DNA from: Oculatellaceae cyanobacterium Prado106
GTDB taxonomy: Bacteria; Cyanobacteriota; Cyanobacteriia; Elainellales; Elainellaceae
Length of the DNA: 36,186 bases
Direction of reading: 5' to 3'
Assembly (NCBI GenBank): GCA_025454315.1
Contig: JALOOP010000013.1
Span: 1 to 36,186, forward strand
Position numbers and translations under genes: made by a program. Below the pieces are notes generated by a model. The model worked only from the letters and a program-made list of their open reading frames with translations, searched no databases and was not told where the DNA came from. Positions 23,677 through 32,543 of the stretch are shown here, piece after piece. Position 1 is the first letter of the stretch, and every line of letters begins with the position of its first letter.

Positions 23677-24918
23677 ATGGTCTATCAACCGCCCATCGGA
23701 GCCAGGGATCTCTTCCCCCTGGATGTGATGCAAAAACGCTGGATTGAACGTCATCTCCAACAGGTGTTTCATCGTTGGGGCTACCATCGCATCATCACCC
23801 CGACATTGGAACGGTTGGACACCTTGATGGCAGGCGGGGCGATCGAACTTTCCACGGTCATTCAACTCCAGGATCGAGAAGGGGATTCCCTCGGACTCAG
23901 ACCTGAGTTGACCGCTTCGATCGCCCGAGCTGCCGTGACGCGCATGGCGGGAGCCAGCCACCCCCAAAGGCTGTACTACAAAGCCAATGTGTTTCGGCGC
24001 ACCCCCAAGGGCAACCACAATCGCCAGCAGGAGTTTTACCAGGCTGGGCTAGAGCTGCTTGGCTGTGGCGGCGTGGCGGCAGATGCCGAAGTATTATTCG
24101 TGATTCAAGACTGTTTGGCGCATCTGGGATTGACCGATGCCTATTTGGTGCTGGGCGAGGCGGCCTTGACCCGATCGCTCCTTTCCCCCTTCCCTGCTAA
24201 TCTTCAAGAATCGGTGCGGGAAGCGATCGCCACCCTCGACCGACTCACGCTGGAGTCCCTACCGCTCACCCCTGAACTGCGCGATCGCGCCCTCCTGATC
24301 CTGGATCTGCGTGGCCAACCCGCTGATGTCCTACTGCGAGTTTCCCAGTTAGACCTCACCGATGAGCAACGCGCCATTGTCAGCCGCTTAAAGGCATTAG
24401 TCGAACTCCTTGCAGCCAGTGACGCTGGGCAGTCTCCCCGACTGATCCTGGATCTTAGTCTGATTCAAACCTTTGACTATTACACGGGCATGGTGTTTGA
24501 GGTGGTGGGTCGTGTCCCCACGTCCGGTCAGCGGGTGCTGGGACAGGGGGGACGCTATGACCAGCTTCTCGGGCTATATCATCCCCAAGGGCAGTCTTTT
24601 CCAGGAGTCGGCTTTGTCCTCAACATGGAGGAACTCTACCAGGTGCTATTGCCCACCGGACAGTTGCCCCAGCAGATTCCCGTGAGCGATCGCCTCGTCG
24701 TCCCCACAACCCCCAATGCCTACGCCGCAGCCTTCACCCATGCCCGCCACCTCCGCCAAACCAACCCCAATGAGCGCGTCGAAGTCGAGCTAGCCACCCT
24801 CGACAAACCCCTCACTCCAGAGGCTATCCGTGCCCATGCCCAAAACCGTCGCATTCGCCAAATCCTCTGGATTAGCGAAACTGGCGAAGTGGAAACGGAA
24901 GACCTCTTGCAATCATAG
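23677..24918 (+). CDS. hisZ: ATP phosphoribosyltransferase regulatory subunit HisZ
   Basis: A 413-residue paralogue of histidyl-tRNA synthetase that activates the short-form HisG, which starts histidine biosynthesis. The class II core is visible: IGARDLFPLDVMQKRWIERHLQQVFHRWGYHRIITPTLE (7-45), LGLRPELTASIARAAVTR (motif 2 region near 71-88), YKANVFRR and QQEFYQAGLELLG (near 106-129), and YYTGMVFEVVGR...LGQGGRYDQLLG near 268-297. HisS and HisZ are hard to tell apart by eye; the short reduced C-terminus without a clear anticodon-binding domain, and the GNHNRQQEFYQAG loop, favour HisZ. It follows the J-domain gene by six bases. hisG is not in this window. Confidence 0.88.
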   Translation: MVYQPPIGARDLFPLDVMQKRWIERHLQQVFHRWGYHRIITPTLERLDTLMAGGAIELSTVIQLQDREGDSLGLRPELTASIARAAVTRMAGASHPQRLYYKANVFRRTPKGNHNRQQEFYQAGLELLGCGGVAADAEVLFVIQDCLAHLGLTDAYLVLGEAALTRSLLSPFPANLQESVREAIATLDRLTLESLPLTPELRDRALLILDLRGQPADVLLRVSQLDLTDEQRAIVSRLKALVELLAASDAGQSPRLILDLSLIQTFDYYTGMVFEVVGRVPTSGQRVLGQGGRYDQLLGLYHPQGQSFPGVGFVLNMEELYQVLLPTGQLPQQIPVSDRLVVPTTPNAYAAAFTHARHLRQTNPNERVEVELATLDKPLTPEAIRAHAQNRRIRQILWISETGEVETEDLLQS

Positions 24919-24947
24919 AGATTATCCCTTAAACCCTCTTTTGTCGT

Positions 24948-24981
24948 TTGGGTCGAAGCGAGATTGATAGCTTCAACCCAA
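24948..24981. terminator. Hairpin between convergent hisZ and Rpn-like genes
   Basis: A 12-bp stem TTGGGTCGAAGC/GCTTCAACCCAA (24948-24959, 24970-24981) has one mismatch that becomes G-U on the minus strand. There is no T-run. It is probably a weak terminator for one or both genes. Confidence 0.45.
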
Positions 24982-25035
24982 GCGCCGCATCGCTTAGGCT
25001 AGGTCATTATCATATCGCTAGTTATGGTAGCGGCT

Positions 25036-25965
25036 TCATCCGTTCGCTTCTAACCAGTGGTTCAAATCATCGATCGAATTGAAGTTTAGGAGAGCGATCG
25101 CTAGCGCTGATAATCGATCGGGAGATAACGAAGAGATGCGATCGCTGAGAGTGGCTGGTAACTGGCCAAGTTTTTGTTCTAACTGAATAGAAATAATGGA
25201 TCGACTCCCTCTCTCCATGCCCTTTTCTTCCCAACTGGTAGTGACTTGCATGATCGCCTCCTTTTGATCTACACCGATTTTATCTAGTTCCGCTTGAAAG
25301 ATCTGCTCTTCCTGAGTATTTAGACGCAGGTAAGTATCTACAAACTTAGATATTAGCCGTGTTTTGGCGGGATCAAGTTTCAGGGTCACCAATAACCGTA
25401 AGCACTCTGCTTTCACCTTGGGTCGATCGCGTTTAGCAATCTTCATCTTGCTCATTAGCGCTGCTGAGACTGGATTAGAACTATTAATGTAGTCCCGCCA
25501 GTTGAGCCGATTCAGTTGGATGGCATGAAAGCGAAACTCCAGCACCTTGAGGTTTGGAAATTCAATCTTAAAGGTGTCTTGCTCTGCTCGATAGGGCTGA
25601 TCGAACGAGAAAATGACGATTGGGTAAATGTCTTTGACGTAGTTTTGATGCAGCCGTGCCAAGTAGTAAAACATCCTGCGATTGATTTTAGTTTCACTGT
25701 AGGATTGGGCTTCGAGATGAAAGAGAAAGGTTGTATCTTGTCCTGCCCACTTCACTTCAACCAGCAAATCAATAATTTTCTCATCCCCGTCCACTAGATC
25801 CGCAAAGTACTCCTGTGGCAAAAACCGGATTGAGTTGGGGTCGATGGTTCTAGCGATATCTGGGAGAAAGAGTTCCAAGAACTCTAAGAAAAAGGTAGAG
25901 ATTAACTCTTTAAAGTTTTGATCATGATCAATGGTTTCGGCTCGTTGAGGAGGGAAGCTGGCCAT
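25036..25965 (-). CDS. Rpn/YhgA-like PD-(D/E)XK nuclease family protein with DUF4351-like tail
   Basis: A 309-residue protein of the recombination-promoting nuclease (Rpn) type, common and multi-copy in cyanobacteria. The nuclease core is DHDQNFKELISTFFLEFLELFLP (13-35), EYFADLVDGDEKIIDLLVEVKWAGQDTTFLFHLEAQSYSE (52-91) with the Asp...E-V-K and E-x-Q catalytic pattern, then RMFYYLARLHQNY. A helical middle ends in a DUF4351-like tail (about 255-309: RGSRSIISIQLEQKLGQLP...LSALAIALLNFNSIDDLNHWL). Rpn proteins promote RecA-independent recombination and some act in phage defence; this one's role is not known. ATG 25965; no ribosome site is obvious. It is monocistronic. Confidence 0.88.
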   Translation of the reverse strand: MASFPPQRAETIDHDQNFKELISTFFLEFLELFLPDIARTIDPNSIRFLPQEYFADLVDGDEKIIDLLVEVKWAGQDTTFLFHLEAQSYSETKINRRMFYYLARLHQNYVKDIYPIVIFSFDQPYRAEQDTFKIEFPNLKVLEFRFHAIQLNRLNWRDYINSSNPVSAALMSKMKIAKRDRPKVKAECLRLLVTLKLDPAKTRLISKFVDTYLRLNTQEEQIFQAELDKIGVDQKEAIMQVTTSWEEKGMERGSRSIISIQLEQKLGQLPATLSDRISSLSPDRLSALAIALLNFNSIDDLNHWLEANG

Positions 25966-26170
25966 AATGCATGTTAGATCCTGTACCTGAAGTGTCCATT
26001 AAAACCAAAATTGCTGATTATTTTCCACTCATTCCTTAACTTAATAAAGATTCTGCACTTTAAAAGTCACCCAACTCTTTTAAAAGTCCACGCCATCACG
26101 CCATCAAGCCGTCTAGATCTGGTAGGGTTTAAGACAGCGTTTTGCAGGCATTTACCCCCAGGAATCAAGG

Positions 26171-27097
26171 ATGAGCGTAGTATCACTGAAGGGTCGAGAT
26201 CTTTTGAGTTTGGCTGATTTGAGTGCAGCGGAACTGCAAGAATTGCTCAACCTGGCCGCAGCCATGAAGCTTGGCAAGGTCAATCTCCAATGCCAAAAGG
26301 TGTTGGGGCTCTTGTTCCAGAAGGCTTCGACCCGTACTCGCGTCAGTTTTTCGGTGGCCATGTATCAGTTGGGCGGCCAAGTCCTGGATCTCAACGCTAG
26401 TGTGACCCAGGTGGGTCGAGGGGAACCAACGATCGACACGGCGCGGGTACTCGATCGCTACTTAGATGTCCTAGCGGTTCGCACCTTTGAACAACAGGAA
26501 TTAGAAACCTTTGCCAGCTACGCCAAAATCCCTGTGATCAATGCGCTGACGGATCTGGAGCATCCCTGTCAGGTGTTGGCTGATTTGCAGACGGTGCAGG
26601 AGCGGTTTGGTCAGTTGGCAGGGCTGACGCTGGTCTATGTGGGCGATGGCAATAATATGGCTAATTCGCTGCTGCTAGGCTGTGCTTTGGCGGGAATGAA
26701 TATTCGCGTGGCTGCTCCAGCGGGGTACAAGCCCGATGCGGCCATTGTCAAGCAGGCAGAGGCGTTGGCGGGCGATCGCAGTCAAGTTCTCATCACCGAA
26801 GATGCGATCGCCGCTACTCAAAATGCCCAGGTGGTCTACACCGATGTCTGGGCCAGCATGGGTCAAGAAAACCAGGCGGAGAGCCGGGTGCCCATCTTTC
26901 AGCCCTACCAGGTGAATGACGAGTTGATGAGCCATGCCGATCGAGAGGCGATCGTCCTGCATTGTCTGCCTGCTCACCGAGGCGAAGAGATCACGGATGC
27001 GGTCATGGAAGGGTCACAGTCGCTCATCTGGGATCAGGCGGAGAATCGGCTCCATGCTCAGAAGGCTTTGTTGGCCAGCATTCTGGGAGCGAGTTAA
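26171..27097 (+). CDS. argF: Ornithine carbamoyltransferase
   Basis: A 308-residue cytoplasmic enzyme that makes citrulline from ornithine and carbamoyl phosphate in arginine synthesis. Carbamoyl-phosphate motif STRTRVSF is at 53-60, HPCQVLADLQT near 135, and the ornithine-site HCLPAHRGEEITDAVMEG near 262-279, all intact. Length is standard for a biosynthetic trimeric enzyme. ATG 26171 is preceded by CAAGG. A HIP1-rich gene, standing alone between the Rpn-like gene and a convergent NTF2-like gene. I do not see a clear ARG box or NtcA site upstream, but the 200-base spacer (25966-26170) is AT-rich and must hold the promoter. Confidence 0.97.
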   Translation: MSVVSLKGRDLLSLADLSAAELQELLNLAAAMKLGKVNLQCQKVLGLLFQKASTRTRVSFSVAMYQLGGQVLDLNASVTQVGRGEPTIDTARVLDRYLDVLAVRTFEQQELETFASYAKIPVINALTDLEHPCQVLADLQTVQERFGQLAGLTLVYVGDGNNMANSLLLGCALAGMNIRVAAPAGYKPDAAIVKQAEALAGDRSQVLITEDAIAATQNAQVVYTDVWASMGQENQAESRVPIFQPYQVNDELMSHADREAIVLHCLPAHRGEEITDAVMEGSQSLIWDQAENRLHAQKALLASILGAS

Positions 27098-27277
27098 TAG
27101 CTCTCAAGGAATTTTTGGCAGATTATTGCTGTTGAGCGGTTGGTTGCCCACACTTTCTGCCACTCTACCCATCAACGACTAATCCACTGCAACAGGATTG
27201 TTGTGCTGCGCCGTTAATTTCAAAGACCTATGTTTGTTCAAAGGCGATCGCTGTAACGAATCGCTGTAACATTATTG

Positions 27278-27670
27278 CTAATTGAAATCTCTCGTCTTTT
27301 GGATCTTCTCTTGGATGGTTTCAGTTTCGCCAATTTCATAGAGACGGATCAAACCCTCTTCAATGGTAAAGATCTGCTGAACGGTTGTATCCACGAGCAA
27401 ATTGCCTTGCAAATCTCTGACGATTTGATGAACAGTCACGACATTTCGATTGTTTTCATCCTGCTCAAACTTCAAGGGTTCAAGCTGCACTTGAATCACC
27501 TTGTATTGATTTGTCCAGTAATCGCGCACCGCGTCGCGTCCATAAACGAAACCGCCTTCTACCCCGTTCGCCCATTTCACATCTGGGTGCATCACCGAGA
27601 TAATCGTTTCAAGCTCACCGCTGTTGAAAGCTCCGTATAAATTTTGCAGGAACTGTTGATTGGGGTTCAT
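27278..27670 (-). CDS. NTF2-like/SnoaL-type protein
   Basis: A 130-residue single-domain protein of the NTF2 superfamily: QQFLQNLYGAFNSGELETIISVMHPDVKWANGVEGGFVYGRDAVRDYWTNQY covers the cone-forming helices and first strands, and NRNVVTVHQIVRDLQGNLLVDTTVQQIFTIEEGLIRLYEIGE the beta-sheet. The Asp in HPDVKW and the Tyr/His positions could line a ligand pocket, but members range from enzymes to stress proteins, so no reaction is assigned. It is divergent from an AraC-type regulator gene 188 bases away, which may control it. A 12-base palindrome ATGGTTCACCAT sits two bases before its start codon. Confidence 0.85.
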   Translation of the reverse strand: MNPNQQFLQNLYGAFNSGELETIISVMHPDVKWANGVEGGFVYGRDAVRDYWTNQYKVIQVQLEPLKFEQDENNRNVVTVHQIVRDLQGNLLVDTTVQQIFTIEEGLIRLYEIGETETIQEKIQKTRDFN

Positions 27671-27858
27671 GATGGTTCACCATATACTCCGACGCATATC
27701 CTTAAAACAAGCAAGCGGTACGGTGCCCATTGCCTGCCGCAGGTCACTTTTGTAGGACACCTCTACAATGGCCTTAGTCTCAACCTGCTGTCTCATCCAA
27801 TTCTGCTAACATTATTCCAATCCTGCTTGGGATATAGAATCTTGCCTGGGTAAAACTG
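27671..27858. promoter_or_regulatory. Divergent promoter region of NTF2-like and AraC-type genes
   Basis: This 188-base spacer must hold both promoters. The palindrome ATGGTTCACCAT (27672-27683) overlaps the NTF2-like leader and could be an operator; no consensus -10/-35 pair could be assigned with confidence. Confidence 0.4.
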
Positions 27859-28749
27859 ATGGTGAATCATGCAGCCACACTTGATCTGACCAACCAGCAG
27901 GAAATAGCGCGAGTGCTGCCACAAGCCCCGCTGGTTGCTAGCTATCATACAGGGTGGAAAGGGTTAACCTTTATCCACTACTGTCATCCTCCCCATGAGA
28001 CGGTGGAGCATTGCCTTTTACAACATTCACTGGTGATCACAGCCCCCAAACGTTGCTTTCAGGCAGAGCGTCACCTGGATGGTAAATTGACACACTATGC
28101 CCACGGCAACGGGCGAGTAGATGTGATCCCAGCATTTCTAAGTCATTGGACAAACTGGGATCGGGAAGTCGAATTTTCGGTGATTGCGATTTGTCCAACC
28201 TTGCTGAATCAAACCACTCAGGAATTGATGCAGCATGAGGTAGAACTGATTCCACAGTTTTCGATCGAAGATCCGATCATCCAGCAATTAGCCCTCGCGC
28301 TCAAGACGGAAATCCAAACGGGGTGTCTGTCGGGTCGGTTGTATGGCGAGTCATTGGGGACAGCGTTGGCCGCACGTTTGGTGCAAAATTATGCAGTCAA
28401 CAGACCTTCGCTGGAGTTCAAAACCCATGCTTTATCCCAATCACAGTTGCAGCGAGTCCTGGATCACATCAAGGCAAATTTGACCCAGGATTTATCGATT
28501 TTGGATTTGGCAGCTCTGACCTGCATGAGTGAATCCCACTTCAGCCGATCCTTCAAGCAATCCGTGGGAGTTGCCCCCTATCAGTATCTGATGCAACAAC
28601 GGGTGGAACGAGCCAAGCAATTACTAGAACAGCGATCGCTCACCATCAGCACCATTGCCCTAGATTGCGGCTTTGCCAATCAAACGCATCTCACCAAAGT
28701 CTTTCGTCGGATGACAGGGGTGACACCTAAAGTGTATCAACAGCGATGA
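27859..28749 (+). CDS. AraC/XylS-family transcriptional regulator
   Basis: A 296-residue DNA-binding regulator. The C-terminal third (about 196-296) holds two helix-turn-helix units: LQRVLDHIKANLTQDLSILDLAALTCMSESHFSRSFKQSVGVAPYQYLMQQRVERAKQLL and LTISTIALDCGFANQTHLTKVFRRMTGVTPKVYQ, the family signature. The N-terminal part (to about 190) is a cupin-like sensing region with several His (HYCHPPHETVEHCLL). The ligand is unknown. A divergent NTF2-like gene is a plausible target. ATG 27859; an earlier in-frame start was not found. Codon use is slightly less HIP1-rich than in housekeeping genes. Confidence 0.93.
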   Translation: MVNHAATLDLTNQQEIARVLPQAPLVASYHTGWKGLTFIHYCHPPHETVEHCLLQHSLVITAPKRCFQAERHLDGKLTHYAHGNGRVDVIPAFLSHWTNWDREVEFSVIAICPTLLNQTTQELMQHEVELIPQFSIEDPIIQQLALALKTEIQTGCLSGRLYGESLGTALAARLVQNYAVNRPSLEFKTHALSQSQLQRVLDHIKANLTQDLSILDLAALTCMSESHFSRSFKQSVGVAPYQYLMQQRVERAKQLLEQRSLTISTIALDCGFANQTHLTKVFRRMTGVTPKVYQQR

Positions 28750-28897
28750 TCCCAAGTAGATTTCGGGGTCACAGATCTACGCGCTGCAAGATGTCAGCAC
28801 AACAATAGTGCGATCGTCAGTGCGATCGCCTAAATCAAAAATGCGATCGCACAAATTAAAAGTGGCAAAATGTCTCTCCTGCCATAGCCCAAAAATA
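28750..28897. other. Convergent spacer with a cluster of HIP1-like sites
   Basis: Three TGCGATCG-type sites lie within 50 bases (about 28809-28852), separated by AT-rich 10-15-base stretches. No gene. Confidence 0.6.
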
Positions 28898-28928
28898 TAG
28901 GGATGCAGTCTGGTGTACTGCATCCCTA
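28898..28928. terminator. Bidirectional terminator between araC-type and GH57 genes
   Basis: A perfect 12-bp stem TAGGGATGCAGT/ACTGCATCCCTA (28898-28909, 28917-28928) with a 7-base loop is flanked by AAAAATA on the left and AAAAGTTTC on the right. On the minus strand a T-run follows the stem, fitting termination of the GH57 gene; the plus strand lacks an immediate T-run. Confidence 0.8.
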
Positions 28929-29015
28929 AAAGTTTCTATTCCATGGGTTTTAGATGATTTCTGAGAATGAAAATCCTAGATCTTCTTTCATGGAAATGTC
29001 CTTACTCCAGCCGTT

Positions 29016-31718
29016 TTACTCTGTCAGCTCTGGATTGATGGCAATCTTGAGGGTTTTGCCTAGCTCCAGGAAATGCTTGAGTTGGGATGAAGACCACTGG
29101 GATTTCGATCGCCCCGCTAACCCAGCCGATCGCCCTGCCCCAATTTGGGGTAAAACCTGGGGTAAAACCTGCTGGTGGAGATAGCGGTAGTACACCTCTT
29201 GGGCTGGGTCAAGATTGAGGTGGAACTGGAAGCGATCGCCCAATAGCACAAGCTGTTTAACCCACTGCACATCTGACTCCAGGGTTTCAAAGTGTTCCTG
29301 GTTGAGCAGGTTCCAGAGGAAGCGGAGGATCAGCCGTTCCAGGGTGGACTGGATTTGGATGGGCTTAAGCTGGCAGTGAAGCTGTTGGGCTTCGTGGGCG
29401 ATCGCGGTCAGCTCGGTTAGGTCGTTGTGGCAGCGTTGGGGATTGGCGAGGGGGAAGTCGCTGGTTTCCCGTTCAAGGGACTGGAGAGTGGCGATCGCGC
29501 GTTGGGCAATGGCGACCTCGGCGGCGACCTGGAGTTCCTGGGGCACTTCCAGCAAATCGCGGTGGAACGCCATGAGAACGCCGTAGTTGTCGCGGTAGAC
29601 CTGGGTATAGAGTTGGTCGAGGCGGGTCAGGGTTTCCTGGCTGAGCAGGTGCATGATGCGGTGGCGTTCCTCGGCAAAGAGATTTTGCAGACTGTAGGAC
29701 TGATCCCCAAAGGCGCGGGTCAGCGCCAGAATGGTTTGCGCCGCGCTGGCCTGCTGGATCGCCTCAAATAGCGTTTCCTTGACCTGACTGTAGGCGCGTC
29801 GTCCGGTGAACGGCTGAATGCAGCAGTGGAAGTCCCAGCCGCCCATGTGGAGAACGGCAAACATCAGGTTATGGCTTTCGCGAGTGATTTCCGAGGTGAT
29901 CTGGATATGGCCGACCGCCAGGGTGAGATTGCCCAGCCGCTGGATCTGGTAGTCCTGGCGGTGAATGGCGTAGCAGTAGACCTGCTGTTCTCGAGCATAG
30001 GGGGTAAACAGCGCCGTGATGGCATAGTGAGCCGCCACCTGATTGACGCTGATCTGGGAGGGAATGACCAACTGCCGATAGACTTCGGCTCCGGTGTGGA
30101 ACTGGCTGACATTGCTGGGAGCCGCCGCTAACCGCTTGATGAAGCCCTTTTCCAGTTGAACGCCTGCGACATCGCCTGCGAGTTCTAGGGCACGGGCGGC
30201 ATAGCGCAGAATCTGGGTGCCTTCGGGGCGAGAGATTTCTTCAAAGAACCAGCCGCAGCTTGTGTACATCAGCAGGGCGTGGCGCTGCATTTCTAGCAGG
30301 CGCAAGGCATCGACTTTTTCGGTGGGGTTGAGCTTGTGGGATTGGTGGCTGGTGAGGAACTGGTGGATTTGGCTGGGGGTGCGATCGAGAATCACCTGAA
30401 TATAGTGGTCGCGTGCCTTCCAAGGATCGCGGAAGAACTTGGAACCCATGTCTTCGTAGACCTTGACCAACTGATCCCGCAGCCAGTCCAGGCTGTCTCG
30501 CAGGGGTCTGCGCCATTTCTGGTGCCAGCCCCCACCGCCGCCGCAGCCGCAGTCGTCCTGCCAGCGATCGACGCCGTGGGCACAACTCCAGGCCGTCACG
30601 GGCTTCAGTTCCACTTCCCACTGGGGCGGGCAGAGGCTGAGATAATGGGCGTAGTTGGTCACCGTCCAGCCCCGATGGGGGAACTCGTTGACCAGGGCAT
30701 AGGCCAGGGCTTTTTCGCCGCCTTTTTTGTGGTGGCCAAAGGTTTCGCCGTCGGTGGCCACCGAGATCAGGTGGGAGGGATGCTGATCCCCACGAACAGC
30801 CATGCCGATGCGTCCGGCGAAGTGGCTGGAACTGAGCAGGACATCGTTGAAGCCCATGTCGCGGGAGATAGGGCCGTCGTAGAAGAAGATGTCGATGAAG
30901 GCGGAGCGATCGGGCAGATAGCAGCGGTAGGGACGGACGGGATCAATCTGGCTGCCGCCGACTTCGATCCAGTGAGAATGGGAATCAGCAGTGGGGATGG
31001 GGCGACAGCGCTGCGCCTGGGACGGTGCCAGGACAATAAAGCGAATGTCTTCGGCAATCAGGGCTTCCAGGGTGGGATAGTCCACGGCGGTTTCGGCCAG
31101 CCAGAGTCCTTCGGGATCACGGCCAAATCGCTTCTGGAAGTCGGCTTTGCCCCAGCGGATTTGGGTGGCTTTGTCCCGTTCATTAGCCAGGGGCAAAATG
31201 ATGTGGTTGTAGACCTGGGCGATCGCATTACCGTGACCGTTTAACCGTTGGCAGCTCAGGCGATCGGCCTCGATGATGCGCTGATAGGTTTCCACATCAT
31301 GTTGCTCCATCCAACTCATCAGCGTGGGGCCAATGTTGAAGCTGAGGTATTCATAGTTGTTGACGATTTCCACCACTTCGCCCTGGTCGTTGAAGATGCG
31401 GGCAAAGGCATTGGGGCGATAGCATTCCTGGTGAATACGCTCGTTCCAGTCATGGAAAGGGCTAGCGCTGGGCTGACGCTCGATCGCGTTGAGGTAGGGA
31501 TTCTCGCGGGGCGGCTGATAGAAGTGGCCGTGAACGGTGACATAGACACCCGTTGCGACCTGGAGGGGATCGGGGTGAACACTCGGGGATCGCTCACCGG
31601 ATGCAGCGCTAGACACAGCAGGGGCAGCAGCGATTTCTGCGGCGAGGCGAACGGCCTCAGTCTGGGATGCGGTTGCATCGACTTGAGGGGAAGCGGTCAT
31701 CGGCTGTTGGAGAGTCAT
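29016..31718 (-). CDS. Glycoside hydrolase family 57 protein with DUF3536
   Basis: A 900-residue protein, cytoplasmic by lack of a signal peptide. After a variable Ala/Ser-rich start of about 55 residues, the GH57 barrel begins with VYVTVHGHFYQPPREN (His 63, 65). It has GLWLAETAVDYPTLEAL with the likely nucleophile Glu-209, and ATDGETFGHHKKGGE with the likely acid/base Asp-323. The C-terminal half (about 420 to the end) matches the DUF3536 architecture in cyanobacteria: DIQ-type helical repeats, LMFAVLHMGGWDFHCCIQPF, a long alpha-helical tail. GH57 enzymes act on alpha-glucans (amylopullulanase, branching); a role in glycogen metabolism is inferred, with no assay known to me. ATG 31718, with ATG 31700 as an alternative. 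It is monocistronic. Confidence 0.9.
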   Translation of the reverse strand: MTLQQPMTASPQVDATASQTEAVRLAAEIAAAPAVSSAASGERSPSVHPDPLQVATGVYVTVHGHFYQPPRENPYLNAIERQPSASPFHDWNERIHQECYRPNAFARIFNDQGEVVEIVNNYEYLSFNIGPTLMSWMEQHDVETYQRIIEADRLSCQRLNGHGNAIAQVYNHIILPLANERDKATQIRWGKADFQKRFGRDPEGLWLAETAVDYPTLEALIAEDIRFIVLAPSQAQRCRPIPTADSHSHWIEVGGSQIDPVRPYRCYLPDRSAFIDIFFYDGPISRDMGFNDVLLSSSHFAGRIGMAVRGDQHPSHLISVATDGETFGHHKKGGEKALAYALVNEFPHRGWTVTNYAHYLSLCPPQWEVELKPVTAWSCAHGVDRWQDDCGCGGGGGWHQKWRRPLRDSLDWLRDQLVKVYEDMGSKFFRDPWKARDHYIQVILDRTPSQIHQFLTSHQSHKLNPTEKVDALRLLEMQRHALLMYTSCGWFFEEISRPEGTQILRYAARALELAGDVAGVQLEKGFIKRLAAAPSNVSQFHTGAEVYRQLVIPSQISVNQVAAHYAITALFTPYAREQQVYCYAIHRQDYQIQRLGNLTLAVGHIQITSEITRESHNLMFAVLHMGGWDFHCCIQPFTGRRAYSQVKETLFEAIQQASAAQTILALTRAFGDQSYSLQNLFAEERHRIMHLLSQETLTRLDQLYTQVYRDNYGVLMAFHRDLLEVPQELQVAAEVAIAQRAIATLQSLERETSDFPLANPQRCHNDLTELTAIAHEAQQLHCQLKPIQIQSTLERLILRFLWNLLNQEHFETLESDVQWVKQLVLLGDRFQFHLNLDPAQEVYYRYLHQQVLPQVLPQIGAGRSAGLAGRSKSQWSSSQLKHFLELGKTLKIAINPELTE

Positions 31719-32469
31719 AAAGCCTTGCAGAATGAGGACGGATCAACGGAATAGGGATGTTGAAAAGTCAGGCAATTATCTGGGAAGGGAACCAAAGTCT
31801 TGGAAGGGAACAAAATGGCGATAGGGATCAAGTCCTTGGGAAGTTTCTGGGCGGATAAATCTAGCAAGATTCATCGCTTTACCGATCCCAATTGAGTTTA
31901 GGGTTCCCTATCAAAAAATAGAATAAATGCGAAACCGATTGCACTGAGCCACTTATCCGATGATTGGAGCATGTAATTGCAGCATTAAATTGGAGTGAAT
32001 TGAAGTATTGGTCAGTGAGGTTTATTCGGGGATCGCCTGCTGGAGGGGCGATCGCGCAACACCCGATCGATCACATGACAGGTTAAACGAAGATTGGGGA
32101 TCAAGCTGTTTTGCCTCAATTAAATTTGCCTCAATTAGAAGGAATATTCGTTCGCTGGATCGCCCCAATAGAACGACGAAAACCAAAATGCGAAATGGAT
32201 AGATTGCTTTAGTAGTGAGCGATTCAACCGATAGATGATGAATGCAGAGGGGGCGATCGGGTGAATAGCGATTGAACCAAAGGAATTTTGATGGAGATTC
32301 TGGGTGAGGTTTCCTGGCAATAGTCCTAGCCTGAACGCTAGAAGCTATAAATAGCAGGTCTAGACCTGTCAATAGACATCGGGTGAGTCTTCGATTGTAC
32401 TTCAGTCTTGCTCAACTCAAAGATGGAGCCAGGATGAAATAGAAGAAACCTACGATGAACCGTTCAATT
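31719..32469. other. Spacer upstream of the GH57 gene, no supportable gene
   Basis: AT-rich and with scattered HIP1 sites. A minus-strand frame (32022-32372) has no motif and weak codon bias. Small repeats such as TTGCCTCAATTA (about 32111 and 32128) are present. Confidence 0.45.
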
Positions 32470-32524
32470 ATGCCTGAGCTATGCCTAAGTCATGCCTAAG
32501 TCATGCCTAAGTCATGTCTCAGTG
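32470..32524. repeat. Five-unit 11-bp tandem repeat
   Basis: Units begin at 32470, 32481, 32492, 32503 and 32514, with consensus ATGCCTAAGTC; the middle three are identical. The last unit supplies the first possible start codon of the small frame that follows. Confidence 0.88.
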
Positions 32525-32543
32525 GAGAAAAGATATCAAACTC

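Noticed and set aside
30336-31244. Long frame (302 codons) on the plus strand
   Set aside because: It is the antisense of the GH57 gene, which has strong family motifs. The frame's Gly/Val/Ala/Asp-rich content is the usual result of reading a high-GC gene backwards.
32022-32372. 116-codon minus-strand frame
   Set aside because: No recognised motif, no start signal and codon use unlike the neighbours. It has a hydrophobic patch only by chance.
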